Shown one piece after another: positions 1 to 6,932 of a DNA stretch of 42,169 bases. The notes under the pieces are model-generated. The model searched no databases. It was not told the origin of the DNA and saw only the letters and a program-made list of their open reading frames with translations. A program made the position numbers and the translations under genes. The DNA lies in the NCBI GenBank assembly GCA_018968925.1, contig JAGWZI010000003.1, forward strand, positions 1 to 42,169, given 5' to 3'. Source of the stretch: Patescibacteria group bacterium. GTDB taxonomy: Bacteria > Patescibacteriota > Minisyncoccia > Phycocordibacterales > GWA1-40-21. The first letter of the stretch is position 1. Every line of letters begins with the position of its first letter.

Positions 1-1
1 G

Positions 2-331
2 GCGTTTCTCCATTATAAGGAAGCGATTCTCGGCCCACGATACGAGCTCTCCGTTGCCGTCGTCAGTCCGGCAAAGATGCGCGCAATCAACCGGCAGTAT
101 CGCAAGCTCGACAAGCCGACGGACGTTCTCGCATTTCCCCTTTCAAAAACACAGGGCGAGGTGTTCCTCTGTCTGCCGGAAACGAAAAAAGAGGCGAAAA
201 AATTCGACCGCGGCTATGAAAATTTCCTGTCATTCCTCTTCATCCATGCTTGCGTCCATTTGCTCGGCTATGATCACGGGACAAAAATGGAAAAAATGGA
301 GAAAAAATGGAGAAAAAAATTCAACATTTGA
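2..331 (+). CDS. ybeY: YbeY endoribonuclease, 3' part (5' end outside window)
   Basis: The frame is open from the first bases of the window, so the true start lies upstream; the first internal ATG is at 77. The C-terminal half carries the zinc-binding motif HACVHLLGYDH (H-x3-H-x5-H), the signature of YbeY, a single-strand RNase that takes part in 16S rRNA 3'-end maturation and ribosome quality control. The stretch DKPTDVLAFPL before it matches the family's conserved TDVLSFP region. The gene ends in a Lys-rich tail. A strong terminator follows within 10 bases, so it is the last gene of its transcript. Identification rests on motif and order of motifs and is firm. Confidence 0.9.
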   Translation, partial: AFLHYKEAILGPRYELSVAVVSPAKMRAINRQYRKLDKPTDVLAFPLSKTQGEVFLCLPETKKEAKKFDRGYENFLSFLFIHACVHLLGYDHGTKMEKMEKKWRKKFNI

Positions 332-337
332 CCGCTG

Positions 338-363
338 AGCGGAGCCGCGAGCTCCGCTTTTTT
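338..363 (+). terminator. Rho-independent terminator after ybeY
   Basis: An 8-bp perfect stem (AGCGGAGC / GCTCCGCT) with a CGCGA loop is followed by a run of T. It separates ybeY from the ftsA promoter. Confidence 0.85.
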
Positions 364-371
364 ATGCACAC

Positions 372-400
372 TTCTCATTCCCCGAATAGTCTGGTACAAT
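372..400 (+). promoter_or_regulatory. Promoter of ftsA
   Basis: An extended -10 TGGTACAAT lies at 392-400, with a weak -35-like TTCTCA 17 bp upstream at 372-377. The predicted mRNA would have a leader of about 20 nt with no clear Shine-Dalgarno sequence. Confidence 0.6.
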
Positions 401-428
401 AACCCCAACAGAATCTTATCTTATAAAA

Positions 429-1619
429 ATGGCGCAGAAAATTTCAGTCGGCATAGACATCGGAACGGACCGCGTCAAAGTGGTCGTCGCCGAGAACGTG
501 AAGACCGACCGCGCGTTCGCGCCGCGCGTCATCGGTCTCGGATCGGCGAAATCGTCGGGGCTCCGCCACGGCTACGCCGTCTCGCCTGACGAAGCGACCG
601 AGGCCGTGCGCGAAGCTCTGCATCATGCCGAAAAATCCGCCGGCGTGAAGATCCGCAAAGTCCGCCTCGGCGTAGGCGGCGTCGGCCTCTCGGCCGTCGT
701 CGGCAAGGGATCGGTCATGGTCTCGCGGGCGGATTCCGAGATCACCGAGCTCGACATCCGAAACGTCCTTGCCGCCGCCGAGAGCGAATTGCCGGCAAGT
801 TCCCTCGTGAATCGGAAGATCATCGTTCCCGTGCCGCTCTCCTACAAGATCGACGAGGAGATCGTCCCCGGCCGGCCGCTCGGCATGCGCGGCGCCAAGC
901 TCGAAGCGCGCGTCCTCTTCGTTCTCTGCCTTGAACAACATATCAACGATATCATCAATGCCGCGGAAAACGCGGGTCTTGAGGTAACCGGAGTCATGGC
1001 ATCCCCGCTCATGGCGAGCCTGGTCAACATGACAAAGCTCGAACGCGTGGCCGGCAGCGTCCTTGTCAACATCGGCGCGGAAACCACCTCGCTCGCCGTC
1101 TTCGAGAACAACCTGCCCATTTCGCTCGAGGTCTTCCCCGAAGGCGGCGCGGACATCACAAACGACATCGCGCTCGGCTTCCGCATTCCGATCGACGAAG
1201 CGGAAAGCCTGAAGGTCGGTTCCGTGGCGAATGCCGATTATCCGAAAAAGAAACTCGATGACATCATCCGCAAGAAATCGGAATCCATATTCGCACGCGT
1301 CGAAGCGCATCTGAAAAAAATCGGCCGTTCGGGCCTTCTGCCCGCGGGCATCGTCATCACGGGCGGCGGCTCCGGTGCAACCGGCATCGGCGAGATCGCC
1401 CGTGCGGAACTCGGCCTGCCGGCAAAGATCGCACTGGTTAATTCCGGAGACGAGGCGAAACATGAGATCAAGGACAATGTCTGGTCGGTCGCGTACGGTC
1501 TTGCCGTCTGGGGACTCTCGAACGACGACGATATTTCCTCCGGCCTTCATTTCTCCGCAAGCTCGGGCAAAAAGCTTTTCCGCGGCATGAGCGACTGGTT
1601 CAAGCAATTCATGCCATAA
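429..1619 (+). CDS. ftsA: Cell division protein FtsA
   Basis: Actin-like ATPase that tethers FtsZ to the membrane and recruits later divisome proteins. Seen: phosphate-1 loop VGIDIGTDRVKVVVAE (about residues 7-22), phosphate-2 region SVLVNIGAETTSLAVFE (210-226), adenosine loop GIVITGGGSGATGIGE (307-322), and a C-terminal amphipathic helix KKLFRGMSDWFKQFMP that fits the membrane-targeting sequence. The length of 396 residues is normal for the family. ftsZ follows 152 bases later on the same strand but has its own promoter. A small CCGCG-ACA-CGCGG hairpin sits right after the stop (1620-1632) without a T-run, so it is not an obvious terminator. Confidence 0.95.
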   Translation: MAQKISVGIDIGTDRVKVVVAENVKTDRAFAPRVIGLGSAKSSGLRHGYAVSPDEATEAVREALHHAEKSAGVKIRKVRLGVGGVGLSAVVGKGSVMVSRADSEITELDIRNVLAAAESELPASSLVNRKIIVPVPLSYKIDEEIVPGRPLGMRGAKLEARVLFVLCLEQHINDIINAAENAGLEVTGVMASPLMASLVNMTKLERVAGSVLVNIGAETTSLAVFENNLPISLEVFPEGGADITNDIALGFRIPIDEAESLKVGSVANADYPKKKLDDIIRKKSESIFARVEAHLKKIGRSGLLPAGIVITGGGSGATGIGEIARAELGLPAKIALVNSGDEAKHEIKDNVWSVAYGLAVWGLSNDDDISSGLHFSASSGKKLFRGMSDWFKQFMP

Positions 1620-1671
1620 CCGCGACACGCGGAATCGATCCCTGCAAGGCTTCCCTTTCCGTCCTGTTTTT

Positions 1672-1680
1672 TGCTATAAT
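1672..1680 (+). promoter_or_regulatory. Extended -10 of ftsZ
   Basis: TGCTATAAT is a perfect extended -10. It gives a leader of about 85 nt before the ftsZ ATG, the longest leader in the window. That leader contains a 5-bp hairpin ACGAA/TTCGT followed by seven T (1687-1708), which could act as a weak attenuator. Confidence 0.65.
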
Positions 1681-1771
1681 TCCCCCACGAAACGGAGTTC
1701 GTTTTTTTATTATCAGCGTTAACGCCCGCCCGAAAGGCCGCTTGCCGGCTTGTCCGCAAGCATCATTACCC

Positions 1772-2920
1772 ATGCCACACGTCAAACCGGAAATCGAAGT
1801 GTTCGCGCGCATCAAAGTCATCGGCATCGGCGGCTCGGGCGGCAACGCGGTGAACCACATGGTGAATTCCAAAGTGAAAGGCGCCGAATTCATCGCCGTC
1901 AACACCGACGCGCAGGACCTCCACCACTCCCTTGCGGGCAAAAAGATCCACATCGGCAAGAATCTGACAAAAGGCCTCGGCACCGGCATGAATCCGGAGC
2001 TCGGCAAGCGCGCCGCCGAAGAGACGAAAGAGGAGCTCCAGGAAGCGCTCAAAGGTGCGGACATGGTCTTCGTTGCGCTTGGAGAAGGCGGCGGCACGGG
2101 TACCGGCGCGGCGCCGTTCGTGGCAAAGATCGCCAAGGAGCTCGGCATCCTGACGATTGCCGTCGTCACGAAACCGTTCGTCTTCGAGGGCCAACAGCGC
2201 AACCGCATCGCGGACGCAGGCATCGACGAGCTGAAAAAGTGCGTCGACGCCATCATCGTCGTGCCGAACGACCGCCTGCTCGCCATGGTCACGAAAGAAA
2301 CGACCATGAAATCCGCCTTTGCGCTCTCGGACGACATTCTCCGCCAGGCAGTCGAGGGTATCTCCGATCTCATCACGACGCCGGGCATCATCAATATCGA
2401 CTTCGCCGACATCCGCACCGTCGTCGAGAACGCCGGATCGGCCTTGATGGGCATCGGTACGGCATCGGGCGAGAGGCGCGCCGAGGAAGCCGCGCGCGCC
2501 GCGATCAATTCGCCGCTCCTCGAGGTCTCGATCAACGGCGCGAAAGGCGTGCTCTTCTCCATCGCGGCGGGCGACGACCTGACCTTGTTCGAAGTCCAGG
2601 AAGCCGCAAAAATCATCACCGAATCGATCGACCCGAACGCGAAAGTTATTTTCGGTACCATCCACACCGACAAGCTCAAGAAAAACGAGATCCAGATCAC
2701 CGTCATCGCGTCCGGCTTCGGCGAAAGCCAGGGCAAGAAATCGCTCTTCCAGTCGGCAAAATCCGAAGACAAAGGAAGAATATTCAACACGGTCGAACCA
2801 AAAGAGGAAAAGCCGCTGCCGAAACCGGAACCGATGCCGGCGCCCGAACCGAAAAAATCCGCGAAAATCGAGGAAGAAGACGACTGGGGCGTGCCATCCT
2901 TCCTGCGACGGAAAAAATAA
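1772..2920 (+). CDS. ftsZ: Cell division protein FtsZ
   Basis: Tubulin-like GTPase that forms the division ring. Seen: N-terminal nucleotide fold VIGIGGSGGNAVNHM, the tubulin signature GGGTGTGAAP (about residues 106-115), the T7-loop region, a Pro/Glu/Lys-rich linker, and a C-terminal peptide DWGVPSFLRRKK that matches the conserved tail binding FtsA. The open frame extends upstream to a TTG at 1742, but the ATG at 1772 puts the family's start a few residues before the first beta strand and is preferred. This gives 382 residues. No terminator separates it from trxB, whose own -10 begins 14 bases after the stop. Confidence 0.95.
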   Translation: MPHVKPEIEVFARIKVIGIGGSGGNAVNHMVNSKVKGAEFIAVNTDAQDLHHSLAGKKIHIGKNLTKGLGTGMNPELGKRAAEETKEELQEALKGADMVFVALGEGGGTGTGAAPFVAKIAKELGILTIAVVTKPFVFEGQQRNRIADAGIDELKKCVDAIIVVPNDRLLAMVTKETTMKSAFALSDDILRQAVEGISDLITTPGIINIDFADIRTVVENAGSALMGIGTASGERRAEEAARAAINSPLLEVSINGAKGVLFSIAAGDDLTLFEVQEAAKIITESIDPNAKVIFGTIHTDKLKKNEIQITVIASGFGESQGKKSLFQSAKSEDKGRIFNTVEPKEEKPLPKPEPMPAPEPKKSAKIEEEDDWGVPSFLRRKK

Positions 2921-2934
2921 CGCGAACCGCGTAG

Positions 2935-2940
2935 TATCAT
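2935..2940 (+). promoter_or_regulatory. -10 box of trxB, leaderless
   Basis: TATCAT ends 6 nt before the trxB ATG. Transcription starting at the usual distance would begin at or next to the A of the start codon. Confidence 0.5.
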
Positions 2941-2946
2941 CATTTC

Positions 2947-3861
2947 ATGACATACGACCTTGCAATCATCGGCGGAGGGCCCGCCGGCATATCGGCCGGC
3001 GTCTATGCCGCGCGCAAGAAAATAAAGACGCTCTTCCTCGCGGAAAACCTCGAGGGCCAGAGCGCCGTGTCCGACGACATCCAGAACTGGATCGGCATGC
3101 CGCACGTGAAAGGCGCGGAGCTCGCGAAGATGATGGCGGACCACTTGCGCGCATACGCCGGCGATTCTCTCGATATCAAAAAAGAGCGCGTGACGCTCGT
3201 CGAAAAAGACGGCAAGGGTTTTTCCCTGCGGACGAACAAAGCGAATTATTCCGCAAAAACGATCTTGGTCGCGACCGGCAGCGTCCGGCGCAAACTCGAC
3301 ATTCCGGGCGCGAAGGAATTCGACAACAAAGGCATCAGCTATTGCGCCTCGTGCGATGCGCCGCTTTTCGACGGCGCGAATGTCGCGGTCGTCGGCGGCG
3401 GCAATGCGGCGTTCGAATCGGCGGCGCAGCTTGCCGCGTATGCGAAGCGCATCACCATTCTCGCCAGAAGCCGCTTCCGCGCCGACCCCGTCACCGTCGA
3501 GAAAGTCCTCGCTGACAAGAAGATCGAGGCCCTTGAAAATATCGACCTTGCCGAAGTGAAAGGCGGCGATTTCGTCACCTCTCTCGCGTATACAAAGCGC
3601 GATTCCGGCGCAAAAAAGGAGATTCCTGTCACCGGCATCTTCGTCGAGATCGGCGCCGTCCCCTCGGTCGATTTCGTGAAAAATCTCGTCAAACTCGACG
3701 GAAAAAACGAGATCGTCACCGACCCGAAGACCCAGGTGACGTCCGCGGAAGGCATTTGGGCCGCCGGCGACTGTACGAACGGCCTCTACAAGCAGAACAA
3801 CATCGCCGCCGGCGACGCCGTGAAAGCGCTCGAGAACATCTTTGAATATCTGAAGACATAA
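2947..3861 (+). CDS. trxB: Thioredoxin reductase (NADPH)
   Basis: FAD-dependent reductase that passes electrons from NADPH to thioredoxin or glutaredoxin-like proteins. Seen: FAD dinucleotide fold IIGGGPAGISAGVYAAR at the N-terminus, redox pair CASC (C133, C136) where most family members have CATC, the NADPH fold VAVVGGGNAAFESA (about 147-160), and the C-terminal FAD motif WAAGDCTNG. The length of 304 residues is typical of the low-molecular-weight class. Electron acceptors encoded nearby include the glutaredoxin-like protein at 23623-23868, though pairing is not shown. The start lies 6 nt after a -10 box and no ribosome binding site is seen. Confidence 0.93.
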   Translation: MTYDLAIIGGGPAGISAGVYAARKKIKTLFLAENLEGQSAVSDDIQNWIGMPHVKGAELAKMMADHLRAYAGDSLDIKKERVTLVEKDGKGFSLRTNKANYSAKTILVATGSVRRKLDIPGAKEFDNKGISYCASCDAPLFDGANVAVVGGGNAAFESAAQLAAYAKRITILARSRFRADPVTVEKVLADKKIEALENIDLAEVKGGDFVTSLAYTKRDSGAKKEIPVTGIFVEIGAVPSVDFVKNLVKLDGKNEIVTDPKTQVTSAEGIWAAGDCTNGLYKQNNIAAGDAVKALENIFEYLKT

Positions 3862-3887
3862 AAAACCGCCTGTGACACGGCGGTTTT
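3862..3887. terminator. Bidirectional terminator between trxB and the NUDIX gene
   Basis: AAAACCGCC and GGCGGTTTT form the stem around a short TGTGACAC-type loop, with A- and T-runs on both sides. The two genes are convergent, so it can serve both. Confidence 0.85.
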
Positions 3888-4427
3888 TATTCTGCTGAAA
3901 GCCTTTCGACTTCCTTCACCTGTACGTCGCCGATCAAGGCAGTAAATCCTCTCGCGTAGGTGAACTCGACGAGAACTTTTTTGCCGGCAAGGACCGGCGG
4001 AAGCCAGTACCGGTCGGCAAGCATCATGTCGGCAAGCGGAAGCTTTTCCCGCGGATACCTGCAAGGATCGATCATCTCTTTCGTCGAAATGATGTCCCCG
4101 TTCCACCGGTCGCACAGGAAGACGAGGATCTTCGCCGTGCGCAACATGCCTTCGGCATTCAAACGATGGGCGGTAAGAACGGCCGAAAGACGGAGATCTT
4201 CCGGACGAACCGCTACACCGTCGCCCGGCTTCCGATCGCCGCGCGTCTCTTCCTCGACCTCGCGGATCGCGGCTTGGACCGGCGTCTCGCCCGCTTCCAC
4301 CCCGCCGCCGTACCCGTTTGTTGTTCCGGCCGATTTCTCCGGTATGCCGTGCCAAAAATACATATCGGTCATCGACAAAAAACACGACAACTGCGGTATT
4401 TTGAAACTTTTCTTTCGGAGCTTCCAT
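3887..4427 (-). CDS. NUDIX hydrolase with an apparent frameshift
   Basis: Likely nucleotide-pyrophosphate hydrolase of the MutT type. The NUDIX box is GGGVEAGETPVQAAIREVEE, followed by ETRG, and lies in the frame 4390-3887. That frame has no good start (TTG at 4390) and lacks the usual first beta strand. An ATG at 4427, with a clear Shine-Dalgarno GAGGTGA at 4433-4439, opens another frame that reads KFQNTAVVVFFVDDRYVFLA, exactly the missing N-terminal strand, and then runs into an Arg-rich shadow. The two halves join if one base is skipped within the T-runs near 4360-4386. It may be a sequencing or assembly indel, a broken gene, or a programmed shift; an indel is the simplest. Confidence 0.8.
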
Positions 4428-4432
4428 GCGTA

Positions 4433-4439
4433 TCACCTC
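4433..4439 (-). promoter_or_regulatory. Shine-Dalgarno that fixes the NUDIX start
   Basis: GAGGTGA lies 5 nt before the ATG at 4427. It is one of the few strong ribosome binding sites in the window, and it supports the start in the frame that then needs a shift. Confidence 0.6.
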
Positions 4440-4514
4440 GCTTTCATGATAACGTTCCGCTTTCAGCATACTCCTTTCCGCCGGTCGCGCAAGCGCTTCC
4501 TTTTTCCGGAAAAA

Positions 4515-4520
4515 TATGAT
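4515..4520 (+). promoter_or_regulatory. Probable -10 for the tRNA-Val transcript
   Basis: TATGAT lies 14 bases before the first tRNA-like repeat. A transcript from here would begin near 4527 and carry both repeats in front of the tRNA. Confidence 0.45.
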
Positions 4521-4534
4521 AAATTCTCGTGGCC

Positions 4535-4614
4535 GAGCGGTTAGCTGTTTGGGTAGGTCATTTCAAATATTGCGGGGATTAGCTGTTTTGGCAGATCGTT
4601 TACAAAAAACTTGC
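4535..4614 (+). repeat. Two tandem degenerate copies of the tRNA-Val 5' end
   Basis: Copy 1 begins at 4535 with GAGCGGTTAGCT and copy 2 at 4573 with CGGGGATTAGCT; the tRNA itself begins GGGCGGTTAGCT at 4615. TTAGCT recurs at 4541, 4579 and 4621 (steps 38 and 42). In both copies the D-arm continues as CTGTTTGGG or CTGTTTTGG instead of CTCAGTTGG, so the D-stem is lost while the GG of the D-loop is kept. Copies are separated by A/T-rich spacers. The same arrangement precedes tRNA-Phe. Function unknown. Confidence 0.8.
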
Positions 4615-4690
4615 GGGCGGTTAGCTCAGTTGGTAGAGCGCAATCTTGACGTGATTGATGTCAGAGGTTCGATTCCTCTACCGCCCACCA
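4615..4690 (+). tRNA. tRNA-Val (anticodon GAC)
   Basis: Full cloverleaf: acceptor GGGCGGT/ACCGCCC, D-arm GCTC-AGTTGGTA-GAGC, anticodon stem CAATC/GATTG with loop TTGACGT, and T-arm AGAGG-TTCGATT-CCTCT. The CCA end is encoded (4688-4690); it is the only tRNA of the six here that has it. It is followed by a bidirectional terminator. Confidence 0.97.
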
Positions 4691-4693
4691 TGG

Positions 4694-4720
4694 AAAAAAT
4701 CCCCTGACGGGGATTTTTCA
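4694..4720. terminator. Bidirectional terminator after tRNA-Val
   Basis: A 10-bp stem AAAAATCCCC/GGGGATTTTT with a TGAC tetraloop serves both tRNA-Val (+) and the convergent response regulator, whose stop codon overlaps its right end. Confidence 0.85.
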
Positions 4721-5104
4721 TTTGGAGTGATATTTGCCGTAGACTTCCCGGGCTTTCGCCGCGATGTCCTCCGGGCTGTTCTGACTTTTGACGAGACAGG
4801 CGTCCGCGCCAAGGTCGAGGCCTTTTTTCAGATCTTCCTGGCTCGAAAGGTTCGTGAGGATGATGACCGGAATGTTCTTGAGAGTCGCGTCGGCCTTCAT
4901 AAATTTCAGCACTTCGAAGCCGTCCTTGCGCGGCATCATGACGTCAAGCACCGCGAGGTCCGGCTTTACCGGCATCGCGGCAAGTTTTTCCACCGCTTCC
5001 TGTCCGTCGGCCGCCATCGCGAAATCGAAATTGTCGAGTTTGAAGATCTGGCTGTAAATGCTTACCATCAGCGGATCGTCTTCTGCCATGAAAATCGTCG
5101 CCAT
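4718..5104 (-). CDS. Receiver-only response regulator
   Basis: CheY-like receiver with no output domain, 128 residues. Seen: acidic pair DD (9-10), phospho-acceptor D54 in AVLDVMMP, T84 in ILTN, and K106 in CLVKSQ. It lies 33 bases downstream of the PAS histidine kinase on the same strand and is probably its partner. The C-terminus LVKSQNSPEDI is closely similar to LIKSQYSPIEI in the receiver at 31718-32158, which points to duplication of a kinase-receiver pair. With no DNA-binding domain, its output must be protein-protein contact. Confidence 0.93.
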   Translation of the reverse strand: MATIFMAEDDPLMVSIYSQIFKLDNFDFAMAADGQEAVEKLAAMPVKPDLAVLDVMMPRKDGFEVLKFMKADATLKNIPVIILTNLSSQEDLKKGLDLGADACLVKSQNSPEDIAAKAREVYGKYHSK

Positions 5105-5137
5105 AAGAATTGCTGTTTTATGTACGTGAGTATCCTA

Positions 5138-6163
5138 TCATTTCGCAAGCGGAATTGCAAAGACGAAGGTGCTTCCCTTCCCGAGATCGCTTTTCTCGAG
5201 CACGACCGAACCGCCGATCATGCCGACGAGAAGCTCCGAAATGTAGAGGCCGAGACCGCTGCCCTGCGTGATGCCGCGACCGATGAAATTCTCGTCCGTC
5301 TGACGGAACTTGCCGAAGAGCATCTGCTGGTCCTGTTCGGCAATGCCGACGCCGGTATCCGTGACGCGCACGCGCATCATGCCGTCATCGGCGGCGCTCG
5401 ATACCGTGACGCCGCCTTGGAAGGTGAATTTCAGCGCGTTGCCGATCAGATTGACGATCACCTGCTCGACGATCTCCTTGTCGGCGAAAACGGCAGGCAA
5501 CGGATCGCGCGGCGCGTCATACGAAAGGGATATGCCTTTGTTGGTGGCGATGATGGCGAGATCGCCGACCGCTTTGCGGATCGTTTCGGCGACATCGAAC
5601 CGCTCCTTCGTGACAGCGATCCGTCCGGCTTCAAGACGCGGCGCTTCGAGAAAATCGCTCACGATCTTGATCAGACGCACGCTCGCGAGATCGATGTTCG
5701 CGATGAGCTTCTTGGCATTCTCGTTCTGGATGTCATTGCTGTATGCCTTCATGATGAGCTCGGCCGACGCCTTGATGGCGGCGAGCGGCGTGCGCAAATC
5801 GTGCGAGGCAACCATGAAAAACTGTTCGCGGTTCTTTTCGACGGTTTTCGCTTCGGTGATATCCTCGACGATGACGGTGCATGCGGATCCGTCGGCCGGC
5901 ACAAAGAAGAATTTCAGGTATTTGCCGTTCCAGGCCGCTTCTTTCACCTCAATCGTCTTCTGTCCCGCGAGACAATCGCGACATGAGCCGGCGACATCGA
6001 AAGCGGAAACGATACTCCCCATGTTCTTGCCGATCAGGGAGCCAAGAATTTCCTCGCTTTTCCGGTTCTGCGATAGGACCGCTCCGTCCGGGCCGGCAAT
6101 AAGAAAACCGAACGGCGCGTTGGCAATGGCGGCGGATGCGAATCGTTCGGTTTCGGAATTCAT
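5138..6163 (-). CDS. Soluble PAS-domain sensor histidine kinase
   Basis: 341 residues without a membrane segment. PAS domain at about 10-105, HisKA with phospho-accepting H121 in VASHDLRTPLAAI, then a HATPase with N box VNLIGNALKF and G boxes VRVTDTGVGIAE and GSGLGLYISELL. The PAS domain contains a CRDC pair (C61, C64), conserved as CREC in the large kinase at 32557-34509; both also share KTI-VK and IED-TEAK around it. The two kinases are therefore paralogues and the Cys pair may sense redox state or bind metal (inference). The ATG lies 7 nt after the -10 box. Confidence 0.93.
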   Translation of the reverse strand: MNSETERFASAAIANAPFGFLIAGPDGAVLSQNRKSEEILGSLIGKNMGSIVSAFDVAGSCRDCLAGQKTIEVKEAAWNGKYLKFFFVPADGSACTVIVEDITEAKTVEKNREQFFMVASHDLRTPLAAIKASAELIMKAYSNDIQNENAKKLIANIDLASVRLIKIVSDFLEAPRLEAGRIAVTKERFDVAETIRKAVGDLAIIATNKGISLSYDAPRDPLPAVFADKEIVEQVIVNLIGNALKFTFQGGVTVSSAADDGMMRVRVTDTGVGIAEQDQQMLFGKFRQTDENFIGRGITQGSGLGLYISELLVGMIGGSVVLEKSDLGKGSTFVFAIPLAK

Positions 6164-6170
6164 GACCTTA

Positions 6171-6179
6171 AGTATACCA
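6171..6179 (-). promoter_or_regulatory. Extended -10 of the PAS kinase, leaderless
   Basis: TGGTATACT on the minus strand ends 7 nt before the ATG at 6163. Confidence 0.6.
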
Positions 6180-6181
6180 CG

Positions 6182-6928
6182 CTAAATCTGTATCTTCGAA
6201 AAAAGCCAACTGCCGATTGCGACAAGAGCGGCGGTGAGAACGATGAGAACCGAGAGGTCGAGACCGAGACCGAATACCGGTGCGCCGCCGAGCGCCGTCC
6301 GGAACGCATCAATACCATAAGAAAGCGGATCGATGCGCGTCAACGCTGCAAGCGCCGACGGCAGGCCGGAAAGCGGAAAGAGCGCGCCAGAGAGGAAGAA
6401 GAGCGGCATGACAAGGAAATTGACCACGAATTGGAATCCCTGCATGTCGTCAAGCTGGGAGGCGATGATCGTGCCGAGCGCGGTGAAAAGGAGCGCGATG
6501 AGGAACATGAGGATGACGGCAAGACCGACAGACAGAGCGCTCGGCGCGCGGAAACCGATAAGCGTCGCAATGAGAAAAACGATGATGCCTTGCATGGTCG
6601 AGGTCGTCGCCCCGCCCGCCGTTCGTCCGAGCATGATCTCGACGCGCGAGACGGGCGCGACGAGCGTCTCCTTGAGAAAACCGAACTGCTTGTCCCAGAT
6701 GATCTCGATGCCGGAAAAGACCGAGGAAAAGATGATCGCCATGCCGATGACCCCGGGCACGAGAAATTGCACGTAATTCCCCTCCCCGGCTTTCTGGAAG
6801 ACCGGTCCGAGACCGTAGCCGAGCGCGACGAGGAACAGGAGCGGCTGGGCGAGCGATCCGAAGACCCGCGATTTCGATCGCAGGTACCTTTTGATCTGCC
6901 GAAGCCATAAAATATAGATCGTTCTCAT
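6182..6928 (-). CDS. ABC-2 type exporter permease
   Basis: Integral membrane half of an ABC exporter of the DrrB/NodJ/YadH type, 248 residues from the ATG at 6928 (MRTIYILWLRQIKRYLRSKS). An open frame runs further upstream but would overlap the ATPase gene, and its extra part is Arg-rich shadow. About six hydrophobic segments are visible (for example QPLLFLVALGYGLGP, GIIVFLIATLIGF, FVVNFLVMPLFFLSG and the C-terminal LSVLIVLTAALVAIGSWLF). It starts 4 bases after the ATPase stop, so the two form one transport unit. The substrate is unknown; relatives export drugs, polysaccharides or lipids. Confidence 0.88.
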   Translation of the reverse strand: MRTIYILWLRQIKRYLRSKSRVFGSLAQPLLFLVALGYGLGPVFQKAGEGNYVQFLVPGVIGMAIIFSSVFSGIEIIWDKQFGFLKETLVAPVSRVEIMLGRTAGGATTSTMQGIIVFLIATLIGFRAPSALSVGLAVILMFLIALLFTALGTIIASQLDDMQGFQFVVNFLVMPLFFLSGALFPLSGLPSALAALTRIDPLSYGIDAFRTALGGAPVFGLGLDLSVLIVLTAALVAIGSWLFSKIQI

Positions 6929-6932
6929 GTTT

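Noticed and set aside
444-1628. Long open frame on the minus strand opposite ftsA (394 codons)
   Set aside because: Composition is Arg/Asp/His-rich and follows codon bias of the real gene; no domain. A shadow in a GC-rich genome, as are those at 1609-3144, 4655-5986 and 24778-26496.
1742-1771. TTG start adding 10 residues to FtsZ
   Set aside because: Extra residues match no FtsZ and the ATG at 1772 fits the family start.
4535-4614. Reading the tRNA-like copies as attachment sites of a lost element
   Set aside because: Attachment repeats normally copy one tRNA 3' end once; here 5' ends are copied twice at two unlinked tRNAs with the same internal change. Not excluded, but less likely.
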